NCBI GenBank assembly: GCA_963965975.1
Contig: OZ014411.1
Span: 18,752,446 to 18,816,445 of the forward strand
Length of the DNA stretch: 64,000 nucleotides
Source: Xestospongia bergquistia
Lineage: Eukaryota; Porifera; Demospongiae; Haplosclerida; Petrosiidae
Reading direction: 5' to 3'
This document shows positions 45,776 to 57,589 of the stretch, piece after piece. The notes under the pieces were generated by a model, which was not told the DNA's origin, did not search any database, and was given only the letters and a program-made list of their open reading frames with translations. The number at the start of each line of letters is the position of its first letter. The first letter of the stretch is position 1. The translations under genes were made by a program, and so were the position numbers.

Positions 45776-46344
45776 CTATACTTGTACAAAATACATGAAC
45801 ATATGCAAATATATGTTTATAATAACGACAAAAATGGACAGATATATTGGGTGTGGTAAATAATTTAGGTACCTTGATAAACTGTGTCTTGTTTTATCCA
45901 GTCCTCTGAAGACAAAGGTACGGAAAATAGGAGATGATTAAACGAAGTAGAGAAAAATATACAGTCTGATAAGCTTCCTCATTGTGAGTGTGTGCTTGAA
46001 AGAAAGGCAAGCCATTCTATGCTTGGGGCAATATAGTGTTGTCATAGCAACCATACTGACATGGTGAGTTGATACATGTTGTCACAATCTCTTCACTGGT
46101 AATTGTAACAATATATTAAGACTATGAGACTTGGGAGAGAGTGTACCACCAGCTGTACCATTAACAGTTGAGAACATCATTAGAACAAAAATACAAATTG
46201 TAAGGATTTTTATACATGTGTTTTGTCATATGTATTAATTCATCCTTCTGTCTACATGTCCATCATCCATTCATTCATCCATCCATCTACTTACATTGTT
46301 GTTTCAAATTTCCTAAATATGTGCCCTGATAGAATAATACATAA
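45776..46344. other. Unique sequence with a short TCCA/TTCA microsatellite
   Basis: The microsatellite CATTCATTCATCCATCCATC is at about 46,269. No gene is supported. Confidence 0.5.
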
Positions 46345-47585
46345 TATAACATTATTTTTTGAGATGACAAGTTTTGTCCAGTGGGTGTGGCTTCATTATC
46401 TTCAGTTGTAAAAGGAGTCGGGATACAAAAAATATTAAATTATTTTCCACTTACTTCAAAACAAGTTACATTCATACCTGGACAACATTCATGGTGACAG
46501 TGTCTTTACTCTTTTGGAGTACGAAATGAGGAAAGTCAGCCAAGAAGAACAGCCTGAAACATACTCTTCAATAAGTGGTGGCAAAATGGGATGGAGTGGC
46601 TCAGTAACACAACATAATTGTTTGTATACCCAGTCCTATACCCTAGCAAAACTGAACAATGTTTTTTGCATTTTTTGTGCAAAAATTGCAATTAAATTTG
46701 CTGTTTTGAATTAATCACCACAAAGTATTATAATGGCATAAATTGCCAAGAAAAGCTAATTGCAATTAATTACACTTTTTTGCAATTTTTGCTAAAGTAG
46801 TTTGTACATACTTTAGTAAACTTATGTTTGACATTTTTATATATATTATATTTCATATTATAGAAAAACTTTATAACATGAACATCTAGTCATGAGTGAG
46901 ATTATTTGGAAATGTTGCAATGTACATTTTAGTACCAAAATTCATAAAAACAATTTTTTTAGTAATATCTTTAATAGGTACAAAACTAATAACTTCTTCA
47001 GAAGATACAGGTAATATTCTGGAACAGTGGAGATGATCAAGAGAATCGTATGAGAGGTTAAAGTAATTGGATACACCAAAAACAGGATGTAGCTCCTTTA
47101 TGATAGCAAATGTGACTGTTGAAACATTAACATAGTACAAAATTTTCCCAATTTTTGTGGTATCACTGTCAACATAATCGACAGTATAACTATTTCGTAC
47201 TCTAACCCTGGAACGCTCAAAAACACATTATTCTCCTTCATTATATGGAAGAATTCATGACTTCTTGCTTGCTTTTGATGGGTTGCAAACACAAAGCTAG
47301 TAATTTAGCATTCAGAAGAGTATAATGAGAAGTTGGTAATATAACATTTGTAACTCTACCAAGAACATAAAGGTATGGTTGACCTGGTAGTTGATGACAA
47401 ACTAATCTGAAAGATTATTGCTTTTACTCATTTTAATACTTCTTTTCTACATACTTTTTGTTTCCGGTTAATGTCTCTTACATTAATTGGACACAGTCTT
47501 TAGTATACATGCTCCTTAAAGAAACAGCAGCTGGAATAACTTGAAGCATCATGTGACTAAATGCTAGCTAACGTTATAAAATTAT
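46345..47585. other. Block present in copy C only
   Basis: Copy D joins AGAATAATATATAGATTACA across this point. The block holds a decayed coding segment (46,886-47,219). It has no clear inverted ends or target duplication, so insertion in C and deletion in D are both possible. Confidence 0.6.
46886..47219 (-). pseudogene. C-terminal fragment of a transposase-like protein (tentative)
   Basis: One frame runs 110 codons without a stop: ERSRVRVRNSYTVDYVDSD, KIGKILYYVNVSTVTFAIIK, then CSRILPVSSEEVISFVPIKD, KIVFMNFGTKMYIATFPNN and LTHD plus stop. A basic start, RNSYTV-type strand, I-x-P-V-x-S-x-E and a final ATFPN-type strand occur, from memory, at the C-terminus of multi-copy transposase-like proteins of sponges and cnidarians. 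No upstream part was found. The assignment is uncertain, but the reading frame looks protein-derived. Confidence 0.42.
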
Positions 47586-47690
47586 GAGATTATACTTTAA
47601 GATTGCTGTTACTAACTTGTTCATTCATTCTCATTCATTTCGTGTGTGCCATGAAAAAGAATTTTAAGAAGATGATTATGTCACGATGAT

Positions 47691-48279
47691 CATGTAACTT
47701 GACAAAGTCTATAACATAAGAAGGTAGTCCTTGATAAGGTACACAGTACTGCACTACAGCATTAGCTACTATACAATGGAGATATAGAGAGATAAAGAAG
47801 GTGTGGAGAACATAAAACTTCATATGATGGAAGTTTTGATTTGACTATGTCACTGAACAATGTCAGTCCTTTACAGTAAACTTATTCCATCCCATCCAAT
47901 ATCATTTATTACAGCATCACCTCCTACTTCTAGGAGAAGACACAGTAGTGAAGGGTATTGGTAAATGAAATCAGACTTAGACAAAAGTAATTCTGATCAT
48001 TCTGGATAACAAAGAAAGCTTAAGACAAATTCTTTAGCTAAAGAGATTAACTCAAAAGGATAAGATGAATTGGTAGATTCACAGTTTTTTATCCACATGG
48101 AAAACAATTGTAATACTTGACGTTTGTCATCTGGTACATCAGATCATCACTACCAGTGATCATTAAACCTGTCCATCCTATTAAATAGTTCATTCAGTAG
48201 AACATTCTACTATTTGATTAGATCGTAAATCTATTAATAGAGTGACAAAAGGGTCAGTAGTATCATACTTATAGCATAA
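47691..48279. other. Unique sequence between copies C and E, no gene seen
   Basis: AT-rich, with no repeat structure and no convincing frame. Confidence 0.5.
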
Positions 48280-49197
48280 TATAAGTATGTCAGCACTCAA
48301 CTAGAACATCACCTAGAGAATATATAAAAAATCAATCTTACATAGAGTTGTTATTAGAGAACTTCACTACATCATCTCCAGTCTAGTCATCAAAGTATCA
48401 CTATAGATACAAGGAGTTTAGTACAAGATTATCAAAATTAATGAGAGATCAAACTTACAGTCTAAAAAGTTATTGAAGAACCTTTACATCATGTACTCTG
48501 AAACAGTAGATAAAAATTCAGCTAAAAATTAAAACACATGTTTAATATAGAACTGTCCACATTATTATAACTTACAGTAGGTATCAGTTAATATACATAA
48601 GATCATAACTACAATGACCATTAACCTGTACATCCTATTATTTATTCAGTAGACAATTATGTTATTTAATAACTCAATTTACTGGAGGTGCTTACAAAAT
48701 GTTATCACATCATTTCTTAATAGAATGTTTCGTTCTAACATTATAGTTACTATACAACTCACAACCACTAGAACATTATATCATTACACTACAGAACAAG
48801 TAGTTAGTAAATTAGTAATTTAATAATAGATATGACTTACATATATAGTATATCATAGGACTATATTAGATCTAGATCATCACATGTTATGTAGAGTTAC
48901 TTTTATAATAGAAGAGAACAAACAATAAAAACAATTATTTACTAGAAGTAGGACAATCATCTCCAATAGATCAGTAAACAGACCTATTCTACTCTATCCT
49001 AAAAGAAGGTATCATTTAAATTATTGAGTTTATAACTATCAATTAGTTGATGATCATCTCCAGTAGAAAACAGTCCTACTATAAAGTGAAAAATAGTTAT
49101 TATAACAGAGCAGCAATAATAATTATTATAAATTGACAAGATTCTGTTGTATATTAAAATTACTTAATAATTCTAGTGTAAAACAGTCCATGTCAGT

Positions 49198-49472
49198 TGT
49201 GGTAACTATACTTTACATTATGTACATGTACAACACTTATTAGATGGTATGTATTGTTATTACTAATATTATCATTATGGTTATTATATGTGTGTATGCA
49301 CTTAATTATTATTTCCTGTTCTTATTCATTTCCTGTTTCTGTACTATATAACATGCATGTTTTTAGATTAGATTAGATTTCCTTTTTCATACTATCCAGT
49401 ACTACCCGAGACTCTGCTCGGCTTTGCTGTACTATTCCACTTTCTATTCTAAGCTGGGCTACGGACACAACA
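49198..49472 (+). repeat. 5' LTR (275 bp)
   Basis: Starts TGTGGTAACTATAC and ends GGACACAACA. A TATATAA-like box (CTATATAACATGC) lies about two thirds of the way in and may be the promoter. Confidence 0.95.
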
Positions 49473-49474
49473 CT

Positions 49475-49485
49475 TGGCGACGAGG
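49475..49485 (+). promoter_or_regulatory. Primer-binding site (tRNA-Ser type)
   Basis: TGGCGACGAGG lies two bases after the 5' LTR. It is complementary to the 3' end of tRNA-Ser(GCU) as known in animals, including the CCA tail. Confidence 0.75.
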
Positions 49486-49503
49486 GTCAACGGAAAACGC
49501 AGC

Positions 49504-52500
49504 ATGGCCACTCATGGTAAAATGTCTCCTTTCAACGCGAGTCAAGAACCATGGTCGACTTACAAGGAACGTCTAGAATTCTACTTTACGGCAAACGATA
49601 TTACGACAGCTGAGCAGAAGCGAGCAGTCCTACTTACAGTATGTGGTTCAGCGACATTCCAAACCGTAAAGAGTCTTGTTCAGCCAGATACGCTTGCTAC
49701 TAAATCGTACGACACCTTATGTACTGTTCTTCAAAACTACTTCAGTCCTGCTCCATCGGTTACCGTCCAACGATACAAGTTTCATTCACGCAACCAAAAC
49801 CCAGGAGAGTCAGTAGCTTCATACGTTGCTGAACTCAAGTCTATTGGTGAACATTGCAAGTTTGCAGCACCTACCAGCGGCACACTACTCGAAGAGATGC
49901 TTCGGGATCGTCTGGTGTGTGGCATCAGGGATTCTAGAATCCAGAGACGATTACTACAAGAGAACTCTCTTACTTTCCAAACCGCATTCGAAACAGCGCA
50001 AGCTATGGAAATAGCAGCACGAGACATCAACGATATTCAGTCAAGACCTCACAACCGACCATCATCATCATCACTACAGGAACCGGTTCATTTGGTCAGG
50101 AAACATACTAAACCCCCAACATGTCATCGTTGTGGAGGACAACACCTAGCCCCTCAATGTAAATTCTTAGATGCTATATGTCGTGCATGTGGAAAGAAAG
50201 GTCACATAGCGAAAGTGTGTAGAAGCAGTGGCAAAAGCCATGGGCATACTAATCAGAAAGCAACATCCTCAAACAATGGACAGAGTAAACCACGACACCA
50301 TGCTCATGCCTTAGAGGATTCCCCTTTGTCTGGTTCACAAACCTCAACTCCTCCCAGGACTCCCTCTCCAACCACAGAAGCCTACCCTCTGTTTACATTA
50401 CCTGGGAAGGTCAACCCAATCACAGTCACTGTCATTGTCAACAAGTCTGAACTAAAAATGGAAGTTGACACAGGAGCATCCTTATCAATTGTAAGTGAAC
50501 ACACTTATAATGAACTGTCCCTAGTACTAGGCCCCCTCACTCCCTCTAATGTTAATTTAGTTACATACACCGGTGAAAAGCTCAAAGTTTTAGGATCCCT
50601 CAATGTACAAGTCCAGTATAACTCTCAATGTCTCACTCTACCCTTATTAGTGGTACAGGGCACCGGTCCTAGTCTTTTAGGTCGCAACTGGCTGGAGCAC
50701 ATTAAATTCAACTGGTCTGAAATTCATCATCTCCATGCTCCTATTACCTCTGAACTCGACAAAGTGCTCAACAAACACACCATTTTATTTCGGGAAGAAC
50801 TAGGGTTATTAGAAGAAACAACCGCCTCTATACTAATTGAGCCGCAATCACAACCTCGATACTTCAAAGCACGTCCAGTACCTTACGCTCTCAGAGATAA
50901 AGTCGAAGCAGAATTGCAACGTTTACAAGCTTTAAAGGTCATTACTCCGGTAACATACTCAGCATGGGCAGCTCCCATCGTCCCAGTAGTCAAAGCAGAT
51001 GGCTCCATCAGAATTTGTGGTGATTACAAAGTCACTATCAATCGAGCTCTCATATTGGACACTTATCCACTACCTCGTGTAGAAGACCTATTCTCTGCTC
51101 TATCAGGTGGTACTGTCTTCTCTAAACTGGACCTTAGTCATGCATACCTCCAGTTACCTCTAGATGATGCTTCTAAACCTTATACAACCATCAGTACACA
51201 CAAGGGTCTTTTCCAATACGAACGTCTCCCTTTTGGGATCGCATCAGCTCCATCCATTTTCCAAAGAACAATGGAATCACTTCTAAGTGGTCTTCCAAAC
51301 GTATGTGTTTATATCGACGACATTCTGGTATCAGGTACTACAGAAGAAGATCATTTACACAATCTAGACTCAGTCCTAACCAGATTAGAATCAGCCGGAC
51401 TCACCCTTAAGAAATCCAAGTGCACTTTCAGAGCATCATCCGTGGAATATTTGGGTCATGTTATCGACGCCCAAGGCCTACATCCAGCCACTTCTAAAAT
51501 AAAAGCCATTAGTCAAGCCCCAGCTCCCTCAAACGCTACTGAGCTGAAATCATTCTTGGGACTCTTAAACTACTATCACAAGTTTCTCCCAAACCTCTCT
51601 ACTACTTTAGCTCCGTTACATAAACTGTTACACAAAAACACGCCTTGGACATGGTCAGAAGAACAAGACACTGCATTTAAGGAAGCTAAATCACTCCTTC
51701 AGTCTTCATCCTTATTAGTACACTACGATCGTAACAAACCATTACTACTGTCATGTGACGCATCACCTTACGGTCTAGGCGCAGTCCTAAGTCACCAAAT
51801 GCCTGACGGAACCGAGAAACCCATTACTTTTATTTCTCGCACTTTAAACCTAGCTGAAAAGAAGTATTCACAGCTAGAGAAAGAAGCTCTCGCTATTGTA
51901 TTTGCTGTGCGAAAGTTACATCATTATCTCTATGGACTACATTTCACTCTTTACTCTGATCATAAGCCACTACAATACCTACTGGATGAATCACGTCAAA
52001 TTCCAATTCTCGCATCATCCCGAATTCAGAGATGGGCACTTACACTTGCAGCATATTCCTACACTATTAAACACAAACCAGGTACTCAATTGGCCAATGC
52101 AGATGCTTTAAGTAGATTACCCCTACCGGTAACACTACCATATGTACCCATCCCAGGTGATATTATATTATTGCTTAACCATTTGTCTGAATCAGTTATA
52201 CAGGCTAATCACATCAAGACTTGGATAGACAAAGATCCACTACTTTCACGTATTCGACATTCAATTCAAACAGCTTCGACATTATCCGATTCAGAGACTG
52301 ATCCTACTATTCGCCCGTACATGCAACGTCACTCTGAACTCAGTGTGATTGACGGATGCATTCTCTGGGGATCGAGAGTTGTCATTCCCTCTGAAGGTAG
52401 ACAATATGTTCTACAGCTCCTACATGACACTCACCCTGGTATTAATAAGATGAAAGCCCTTGCACGTTCCTATGTCTGGTGGCCAGGTATTGATAAAGAT

Positions 52501-53466
52501 ATTCAAGAAACTGTCAAAAAATGTTCTACATGTCAATTACATCGACCTGATCCACCACAAGCTCCAATTCACCCTTGGGAATACCCTACCCGTGCTTGGC
52601 AAAGAGTACACATAGATCATGCAGGTCCATTCAAAGGTCATATGTTTCTAGTACTAATCGATGCCTATTCAAAATGGCTCGAAGTTCTCAAAGTGAACTC
52701 TACTTCCACAGATGTTACAATTGCTAAACTGAGACAAATTTTCGCTACTCATGGTTTACCAGATCATTTAGTATCCGACAATGGTGCATCCTTCATTAGT
52801 CACGAATTCCAATCCTTCATGTCACGTAATGGTATTAAACATACTACTTCATCACCTTACCATCCTCGCACGAATGGTTTAGCAGAACGAGCTATTCAAA
52901 CGTTCAAATTGGCAATGAAAAAGCTCATGGGACCAATCGATTTAAACCTTTCACAATTTCTACTAACTTATCGTACTACACCTCACTCTACGACAGGACT
53001 TTCTCCTGCTGAACTCCTATTTAATCGCAAACCCCGTACTTTACTCGATTTACTACATCCTGATGTGCATAAGAAAGTTGCTACTAAAAATGATAAATTG
53101 CAGGACGCACAAGCTAGAAAGAAACAAAGATATTTCAATGTTGATGATCATGTTTTTGCAAGGAACTACTCAGGCACTGATAAATGGACCCCAGGAACTA
53201 TTATTGCAATTACTGGTCCTTTGTCATATCATGTAAAGAAACAAGACGGTTCAATTCTACGTCGACATGTTGATCAATTACGTCCTCGTTATTGCTCAAT
53301 TGATCGTCCTCCCGATTCTCACAGTGACGATTTTGAGGATTTTCCTTTAATGCCTAAAGCTCTACCTCCAGCTCCATCCCCTGCCCCACCTCCAGTCATA
53401 CGTCGTTCAACACGTCCTCACCGTCCGGTGGATCGTTTCGAACCGACTATGTATTTCTCATCTTAG
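49504..53466 (+). CDS. Gag-Pol polyprotein of the Ty3/gypsy element
   Basis: The first in-frame ATG is at 49,504 and gives 1,320 aa. An upstream TTG at 49,474 lies in the primer-binding site and is not a credible start. Parts in order: Gag (to about 50,240) with two CCHC-type zinc knuckles (about 50,122-50,220); an aspartic protease with DTGA near 50,467; a reverse transcriptase with YIDD at about 51,310; RNase H (about 51,740-52,120); an integrase with an HHCC zinc region (about 52,430-52,540) and a DDE core (about 52,610-52,900); and a GPY/F-like end near 53,215, followed by a Pro-rich tail. No chromodomain or envelope gene is present. The whole polyprotein is one frame, with no sign of the Gag/Pol frameshift that some gypsy elements use. 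Confidence 0.95.
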   Translation: MATHGKMSPFNASQEPWSTYKERLEFYFTANDITTAEQKRAVLLTVCGSATFQTVKSLVQPDTLATKSYDTLCTVLQNYFSPAPSVTVQRYKFHSRNQNPGESVASYVAELKSIGEHCKFAAPTSGTLLEEMLRDRLVCGIRDSRIQRRLLQENSLTFQTAFETAQAMEIAARDINDIQSRPHNRPSSSSLQEPVHLVRKHTKPPTCHRCGGQHLAPQCKFLDAICRACGKKGHIAKVCRSSGKSHGHTNQKATSSNNGQSKPRHHAHALEDSPLSGSQTSTPPRTPSPTTEAYPLFTLPGKVNPITVTVIVNKSELKMEVDTGASLSIVSEHTYNELSLVLGPLTPSNVNLVTYTGEKLKVLGSLNVQVQYNSQCLTLPLLVVQGTGPSLLGRNWLEHIKFNWSEIHHLHAPITSELDKVLNKHTILFREELGLLEETTASILIEPQSQPRYFKARPVPYALRDKVEAELQRLQALKVITPVTYSAWAAPIVPVVKADGSIRICGDYKVTINRALILDTYPLPRVEDLFSALSGGTVFSKLDLSHAYLQLPLDDASKPYTTISTHKGLFQYERLPFGIASAPSIFQRTMESLLSGLPNVCVYIDDILVSGTTEEDHLHNLDSVLTRLESAGLTLKKSKCTFRASSVEYLGHVIDAQGLHPATSKIKAISQAPAPSNATELKSFLGLLNYYHKFLPNLSTTLAPLHKLLHKNTPWTWSEEQDTAFKEAKSLLQSSSLLVHYDRNKPLLLSCDASPYGLGAVLSHQMPDGTEKPITFISRTLNLAEKKYSQLEKEALAIVFAVRKLHHYLYGLHFTLYSDHKPLQYLLDESRQIPILASSRIQRWALTLAAYSYTIKHKPGTQLANADALSRLPLPVTLPYVPIPGDIILLLNHLSESVIQANHIKTWIDKDPLLSRIRHSIQTASTLSDSETDPTIRPYMQRHSELSVIDGCILWGSRVVIPSEGRQYVLQLLHDTHPGINKMKALARSYVWWPGIDKDIQETVKKCSTCQLHRPDPPQAPIHPWEYPTRAWQRVHIDHAGPFKGHMFLVLIDAYSKWLEVLKVNSTSTDVTIAKLRQIFATHGLPDHLVSDNGASFISHEFQSFMSRNGIKHTTSSPYHPRTNGLAERAIQTFKLAMKKLMGPIDLNLSQFLLTYRTTPHSTTGLSPAELLFNRKPRTLLDLLHPDVHKKVATKNDKLQDAQARKKQRYFNVDDHVFARNYSGTDKWTPGTIIAITGPLSYHVKKQDGSILRRHVDQLRPRYCSIDRPPDSHSDDFEDFPLMPKALPPAPSPAPPPVIRRSTRPHRPVDRFEPTMYFSS

Positions 53467-53476
53467 CAGGGAGGAG
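53464..53476 (+). promoter_or_regulatory. Polypurine tract region
   Basis: GCAGGGAGGAG directly precedes the 3' LTR and overlaps the end of the reading frame, as usual for plus-strand priming. Confidence 0.8.
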
Positions 53477-53751
53477 TGTGGTAACTATACTTTACATTAT
53501 GTACATGTACAACACTTATTAGATGGTATGTATTGTTATTACTAATATTATCATTATGGTTATTATATGTGTGTATGCACTTAATTATTATTTCCTGTTC
53601 TTATTCATTTCCTGTTTCTGTACTATATAACATGCATGTTTTTAGATTAGATTAGATTTCCTTTTTCATACTATCCAGTACTACCCGAGACTCTGCTCGG
53701 CTTTGCTGTACTATTCCACTTTCTATTCTAAGCTGGGCTACGGACACAACA
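53477..53751 (+). repeat. 3' LTR (275 bp)
   Basis: Looks identical to 49,198-49,472. Confidence 0.95.
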
Positions 53752-53904
53752 TCAGTTATTAGGGATAAAGAGAAGAGCCTACACTTCACAAACACCAGCT
53801 AATAAAATGTGACCATCAAATCCTCCAGACCAGCACAAACCTAACCTTCAAAACCTATCCAGATACCAGTAATACATGACAATGAGATGTCAGTATTGGA
53901 GATA

Positions 53905-54350
53905 TTGTATTAATTTGCAAAAAATTACAAAGGAAGTTAATTAATTCAGGATTATACAGCACACATAAAGGGGTTAATATGCAACACACCCAATGGTTAA
54001 CAATTACAAAACGGAAGATGTTATAATTATTTAAGATTATACAGCACTCATAAACGGGTAAATATGTAACACAATGGTAACAATTATGAAATGGAGGGTT
54101 AAATAATTCAAGATTATATGACACACACAAGGAGTTAATACACAACACACTCATTGGTTAATAATTACGAAACAGAAGGGGTTAAATTAAATGGTTAACA
54201 ATTACGAAACAGAAGGTGTTAAATTATTCAGGATTATATGACACACACAAGGGGTTAAATAATTCAGGATTACACAACACAAAGGGAGTTAATATGACAG
54301 ATAAGATATAGAACTTTATGACACAGTAACAGACACACACAAAGGGATTA
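53905..54350. repeat. ~65-70-bp tandem repeat
   Basis: Units hold GTTAATAATTACGAAACAGA, then AATTCAGGATTATATGACAC and ACACAAGGGGTTAA. Not found in copies C or D. Confidence 0.85.
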
Positions 54351-54571
54351 AAATAAATATGGAAGGGTCTGACATCAGGTTTAATATCAAGAGAAAGGGT
54401 TACCGTTATACATCAATAAGACCTACAAGGCTATACAGGGACAGTTTATATATAGATACACAAAAGACAAAGATAAACAGAATGTGAGGTACCACAAGAC
54501 AAGGAGGAGGATACAATATTAGAAAGTAATGACAAAATAACATACAAACTGTTGTTCCATGTCCAAATCCA
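54351..54571. other. Unique sequence before copy D, no gene seen
   Basis: Not shared with copy C. Confidence 0.4.
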
Positions 54572-54847
54572 CCTATTAATACCCCAGACTCATCAACCAC
54601 CTATAATCTTATTATGATGTCCATATGCACAACACACAAACTGATCCCTGACCATACTCAACACACAAAGACTGTCAGCCTCAAGAACCAGGATACAGAG
54701 CCACAACCAGCAACGTTGAATATTTTTCCAGGTCCATAAACAATGATTGATGTCCACACAGTGTTAGTAGTAGATAAACCAATTAAAGGAGACCAAAACA
54801 ATTTATAATTGCACTATATACAGTGTAACTATTAATATACAACCATT

Positions 54848-54945
54848 ATCTCCATCACCATCTCCATCACCATCTCCATCTCCATCACCATCTCCATCAT
54901 CATCTCCATCATCTCATTCATCATCTCCACCATCTCTAGCAGTTG
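54848..54945. repeat. ATCTCC/ATCACC hexanucleotide microsatellite, copy D
   Basis: More regular than in copy C (CATCTCCATCACCATCTCC). Confidence 0.85.
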
Positions 54946-55065
54946 AAGTACACTCAACTTGAACATCAATACAGAATGAAAACTTAAATAGAATTAACAA
55001 AAGGTATGTAAAGATCAATCTTACATAGTGTGGTTATTAGAGAATATCACTGCATCACCTCCAGT
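54909..55065 (-). pseudogene. Copy D version of the two small 3' exons
   Basis: The donor GTAAGATTG is kept, but the acceptor before DVQVECTSTA has changed from TGTAG to TGTAT. The intron therefore cannot be removed at the site used in copy C. Confidence 0.35.
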
Positions 55066-55265
55066 CTAGTATCAAAAGTCACATAAAGTGATTATTAGAG
55101 AAAGTGACTGCATCATCTCCAGTCTAGTCATTAAATGTCACATAGAGTGGATATTACAGAACATTACAAAACATCACTGCATCATCTACATTCTAGTCAT
55201 CACACGTCACATAAAGTGGTTCTTAGAGAACATCACTGCATCATCTCCAGTGTAGTCATCAAAGT
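55021..55265. repeat. ~60-bp mini-exon repeat, copy D (four units)
   Basis: Counterpart of 39,121-39,345. One unit carries an extra 10-bp duplication (ACATTACAAA). Confidence 0.83.
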
Positions 55266-56199
55266 ATTACTAGAGAATTAGAGGAAATAGTTTAGTACGT
55301 GGTTGTTAGTTAATGATGCATCGAACGTACAGTCTAAGTTATCAGAGAACCATACACCTATATAACAGACCAAAGTCCATCTAAAAATTATAAAAAATAC
55401 ATGTTTAGTAAAGAAATGCCCATATTATTATAAGAGATAACTTACATTAGTCATCAGTTAATGTACATAACATTTCTATCCTATTACAGAACATTGAGGT
55501 TCATTTAGTAGACATTGTACTATTTAATAATTCAACTTACAGTAGGTATATTAACATATGTTATCTGATCCTCTCTTACTAGTTTGTTGATAGACCTATT
55601 AAATGTAACAGAATTTGTTTTCTTCTAACATTATAGTTACTATACAACTCACAACCATTAGAACATTATATCATTACACTACAGAACAAGTAGTTAGTAA
55701 ATTAGTAATTTAATAATAGATATGACTTACATATATATAGTATATCATAGGACAATACTAGATCTAGATCATCAGATTTTGATATAGAATAAATTACTAC
55801 TGTAATAGAAGAGAATAAATAGTAAAAACAATTATTTAATAAGTGTTTCTATTAACTTACTAGAAGAAAAACACTCATCTCTAGTAGATCAGCAAACAGA
55901 CCTATTCCATCCTAAAAGTAGGTATTATTTAAATTGAGTTTATAACTCTCAATTAGTTGATGATCATCTCCACTAGAAAACATAAAATTAAAAGTAGTTA
56001 TGATAACAGAGCAGCAATAGTAATAATTATAATAAATTGACAAGATTCTGTTGTATATTAAAATTATTTAATAATTCTAGTGTACAACTGTCCATGTCAG
56101 TTATTAGGGATAAAGAGAAGAGTTTAGATTTCATAGACATCTGCTATAAAACCTAACCCTCAAACCCTCCAGACTGATATAAACCATGAATGAAAACTT
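55266..56199. other. AT-rich sequence shared with C and E
   Basis: Contains the second empty LTR-element target site TCAGT at 56,097-56,101. No gene is supported. Confidence 0.6.
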
Positions 56200-56995
56200 A
56201 CCAAAAGCCCAGATGCCAATGAACAGGACAATCTAGATGCCATACTGAAGTTAATTTTTAGATGCCAGTAAAAAGTACTGTAGTAAATTTTAGATGCCAG
56301 TAAAAAATACTGAAGTAAATTTTTAGATCCCAGTAAAGTTTTAAATGCTAGTAAAAAATACTGTAGTAAATGTTTAGATACAAGTAAAAAATACTGTAGT
56401 AAATGTTTAGATGCCAGCAAGAAATACTGTAGTAAATTTTTAGATGTCAGTAAAAAATTGAAGTCAATTTTTTGATGCTAGTAACAAATACTGAAATAAA
56501 ACTTTAGTTGCCAGTAAAAAATACTGAAGTAAAAATCTAGATGCCAGTAAAAAGATACTGTAGTAAAATTTCAGATGCCAGTAAAAAATTCTGAAGTAAA
56601 ATTTTAGATGCCAGTAAGAGAACTGGAGTCAGTAAAAGAACTGGAGTAAAATTATAGATGTCAGTAAAAGAACTAAAGTAAAATTATAGATGTCAATAAG
56701 AGAACTGGAACAATATTACAATTATCAGTAAAAGAAGTAAAATTTTATGTGTCAGTGAGAGAACTGGAATAAATTATAGACGCCAGTAAAGAAATGAAGT
56801 TAAATTTTAGATGCCAGTAAGAGGAACTGGAGTAAAATTATAGACACCAGTAAAAGAACTGAAGTAAAATTTTAGATGCCATTAAGAGAACTGGAGTAAA
56901 ATTATAGAGGCCAGTATAGAGATGTCAGTAAAAGAACTGGAGTAAAATTTTAGATGCCAGTAAGAGAATTGAAGTAAAATTAGACGCCAGTAAAA
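56200..56995. repeat. ~33-36-bp minisatellite (copy D)
   Basis: Counterpart of 40,216-40,915, with more units. Confidence 0.9.
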
Positions 56996-57589
56996 ATACT
57001 GACGCATGCATTATCTAGTAGAAGACCTCTTTGACAATGTTGCAATATGTAGGAATAATATACAACAAACAAAACAAGATGATAACAACAAGAATAGTAA
57101 GAGGAAGTATTACAGTACATGAACTCTGTGGGTCATACACTACAAGACAGAATTTATGCAAGATACTACAGAATTTTTAAGTAAGATATATCAAGAAAAT
57201 AATAGAACATCTTTAGTCTACAAAAGTACTGAAAAACTAATGAATGTTGGGTACAGACAATAATATACAAAGTATTATAGAACAGCTGCAGGCAATGGAT
57301 GTTAAAAGAGTTCTAAACAAAATGTCAGATCAAGTATAAGAGTGTTAACAGTCACAGGAGAGATATTAACACAAGATTGAACTTTATAATAATAACTCAA
57401 GAGTTATAACAGTCACAGTAGATGCATGCAACAAGAGATCAACACAGAAGCTACATTGAACAGTAAGTAACATGAACGAAATTAGATTCTACCAGTAAAA
57501 ATGTAGACACTAGTAGATTTAGTGTGAACAGGAGATTTACAAAAGTATTATAGTTTTAGTGTACAAGGTCACAAAAGGTTATACATCAT

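Larger units (their letters stand above)
38664..47690. repeat. Segmental copy C of the second duplicated locus
   Basis: Matches 54,572-62,965 in the same orientation, from ATTAATACCCCAGACTCATC to AAGAATTTTAAGAAGATGAT. Identity is about 99% in the best stretches and clearly lower in others, with many small length changes. C has an extra 313-bp tandem copy at 42,517-43,130 and about 1.2 kb at 46,345-47,585 not found in D. D has about 300 bp near 61,330-61,630 not found in C. Confidence 0.92.
49198..53751 (+). mobile_element. Ty3/gypsy LTR retrotransposon, whole-looking, young
   Basis: Two 275-bp LTRs look identical by eye and start TG and end CA. A 5-bp target duplication TCAGT flanks the element (49,193-49,197 and 53,752-53,756). 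A primer-binding site and a polypurine tract sit in the expected places, and one open frame fills the interior. Copies C (40,108-40,112) and D (56,097-56,101) keep the empty site. Identical LTRs imply recent insertion. The tRNA-Ser-type primer site and single Gag-Pol frame with no chromodomain point to the Mag-like (C) clade, which is inference. No breaks were seen. Confidence 0.95.
48280..53850. repeat. Partial segmental copy E, split by an LTR element
   Basis: 48,280-49,197 and 53,752-53,850 together match 39,050-40,200 and 54,960-56,185. Copy E is more diverged than C and D are from each other, and has only one unit of the ~60-bp mini-exon repeat (48,341-48,400). The LTR element interrupts it at TCAGT. 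Confidence 0.85.

Noticed and set aside
49782-52111. Small frames inside the LTR element in other frames or on the other strand
   Set aside because: They are shadows of the long Gag-Pol frame.
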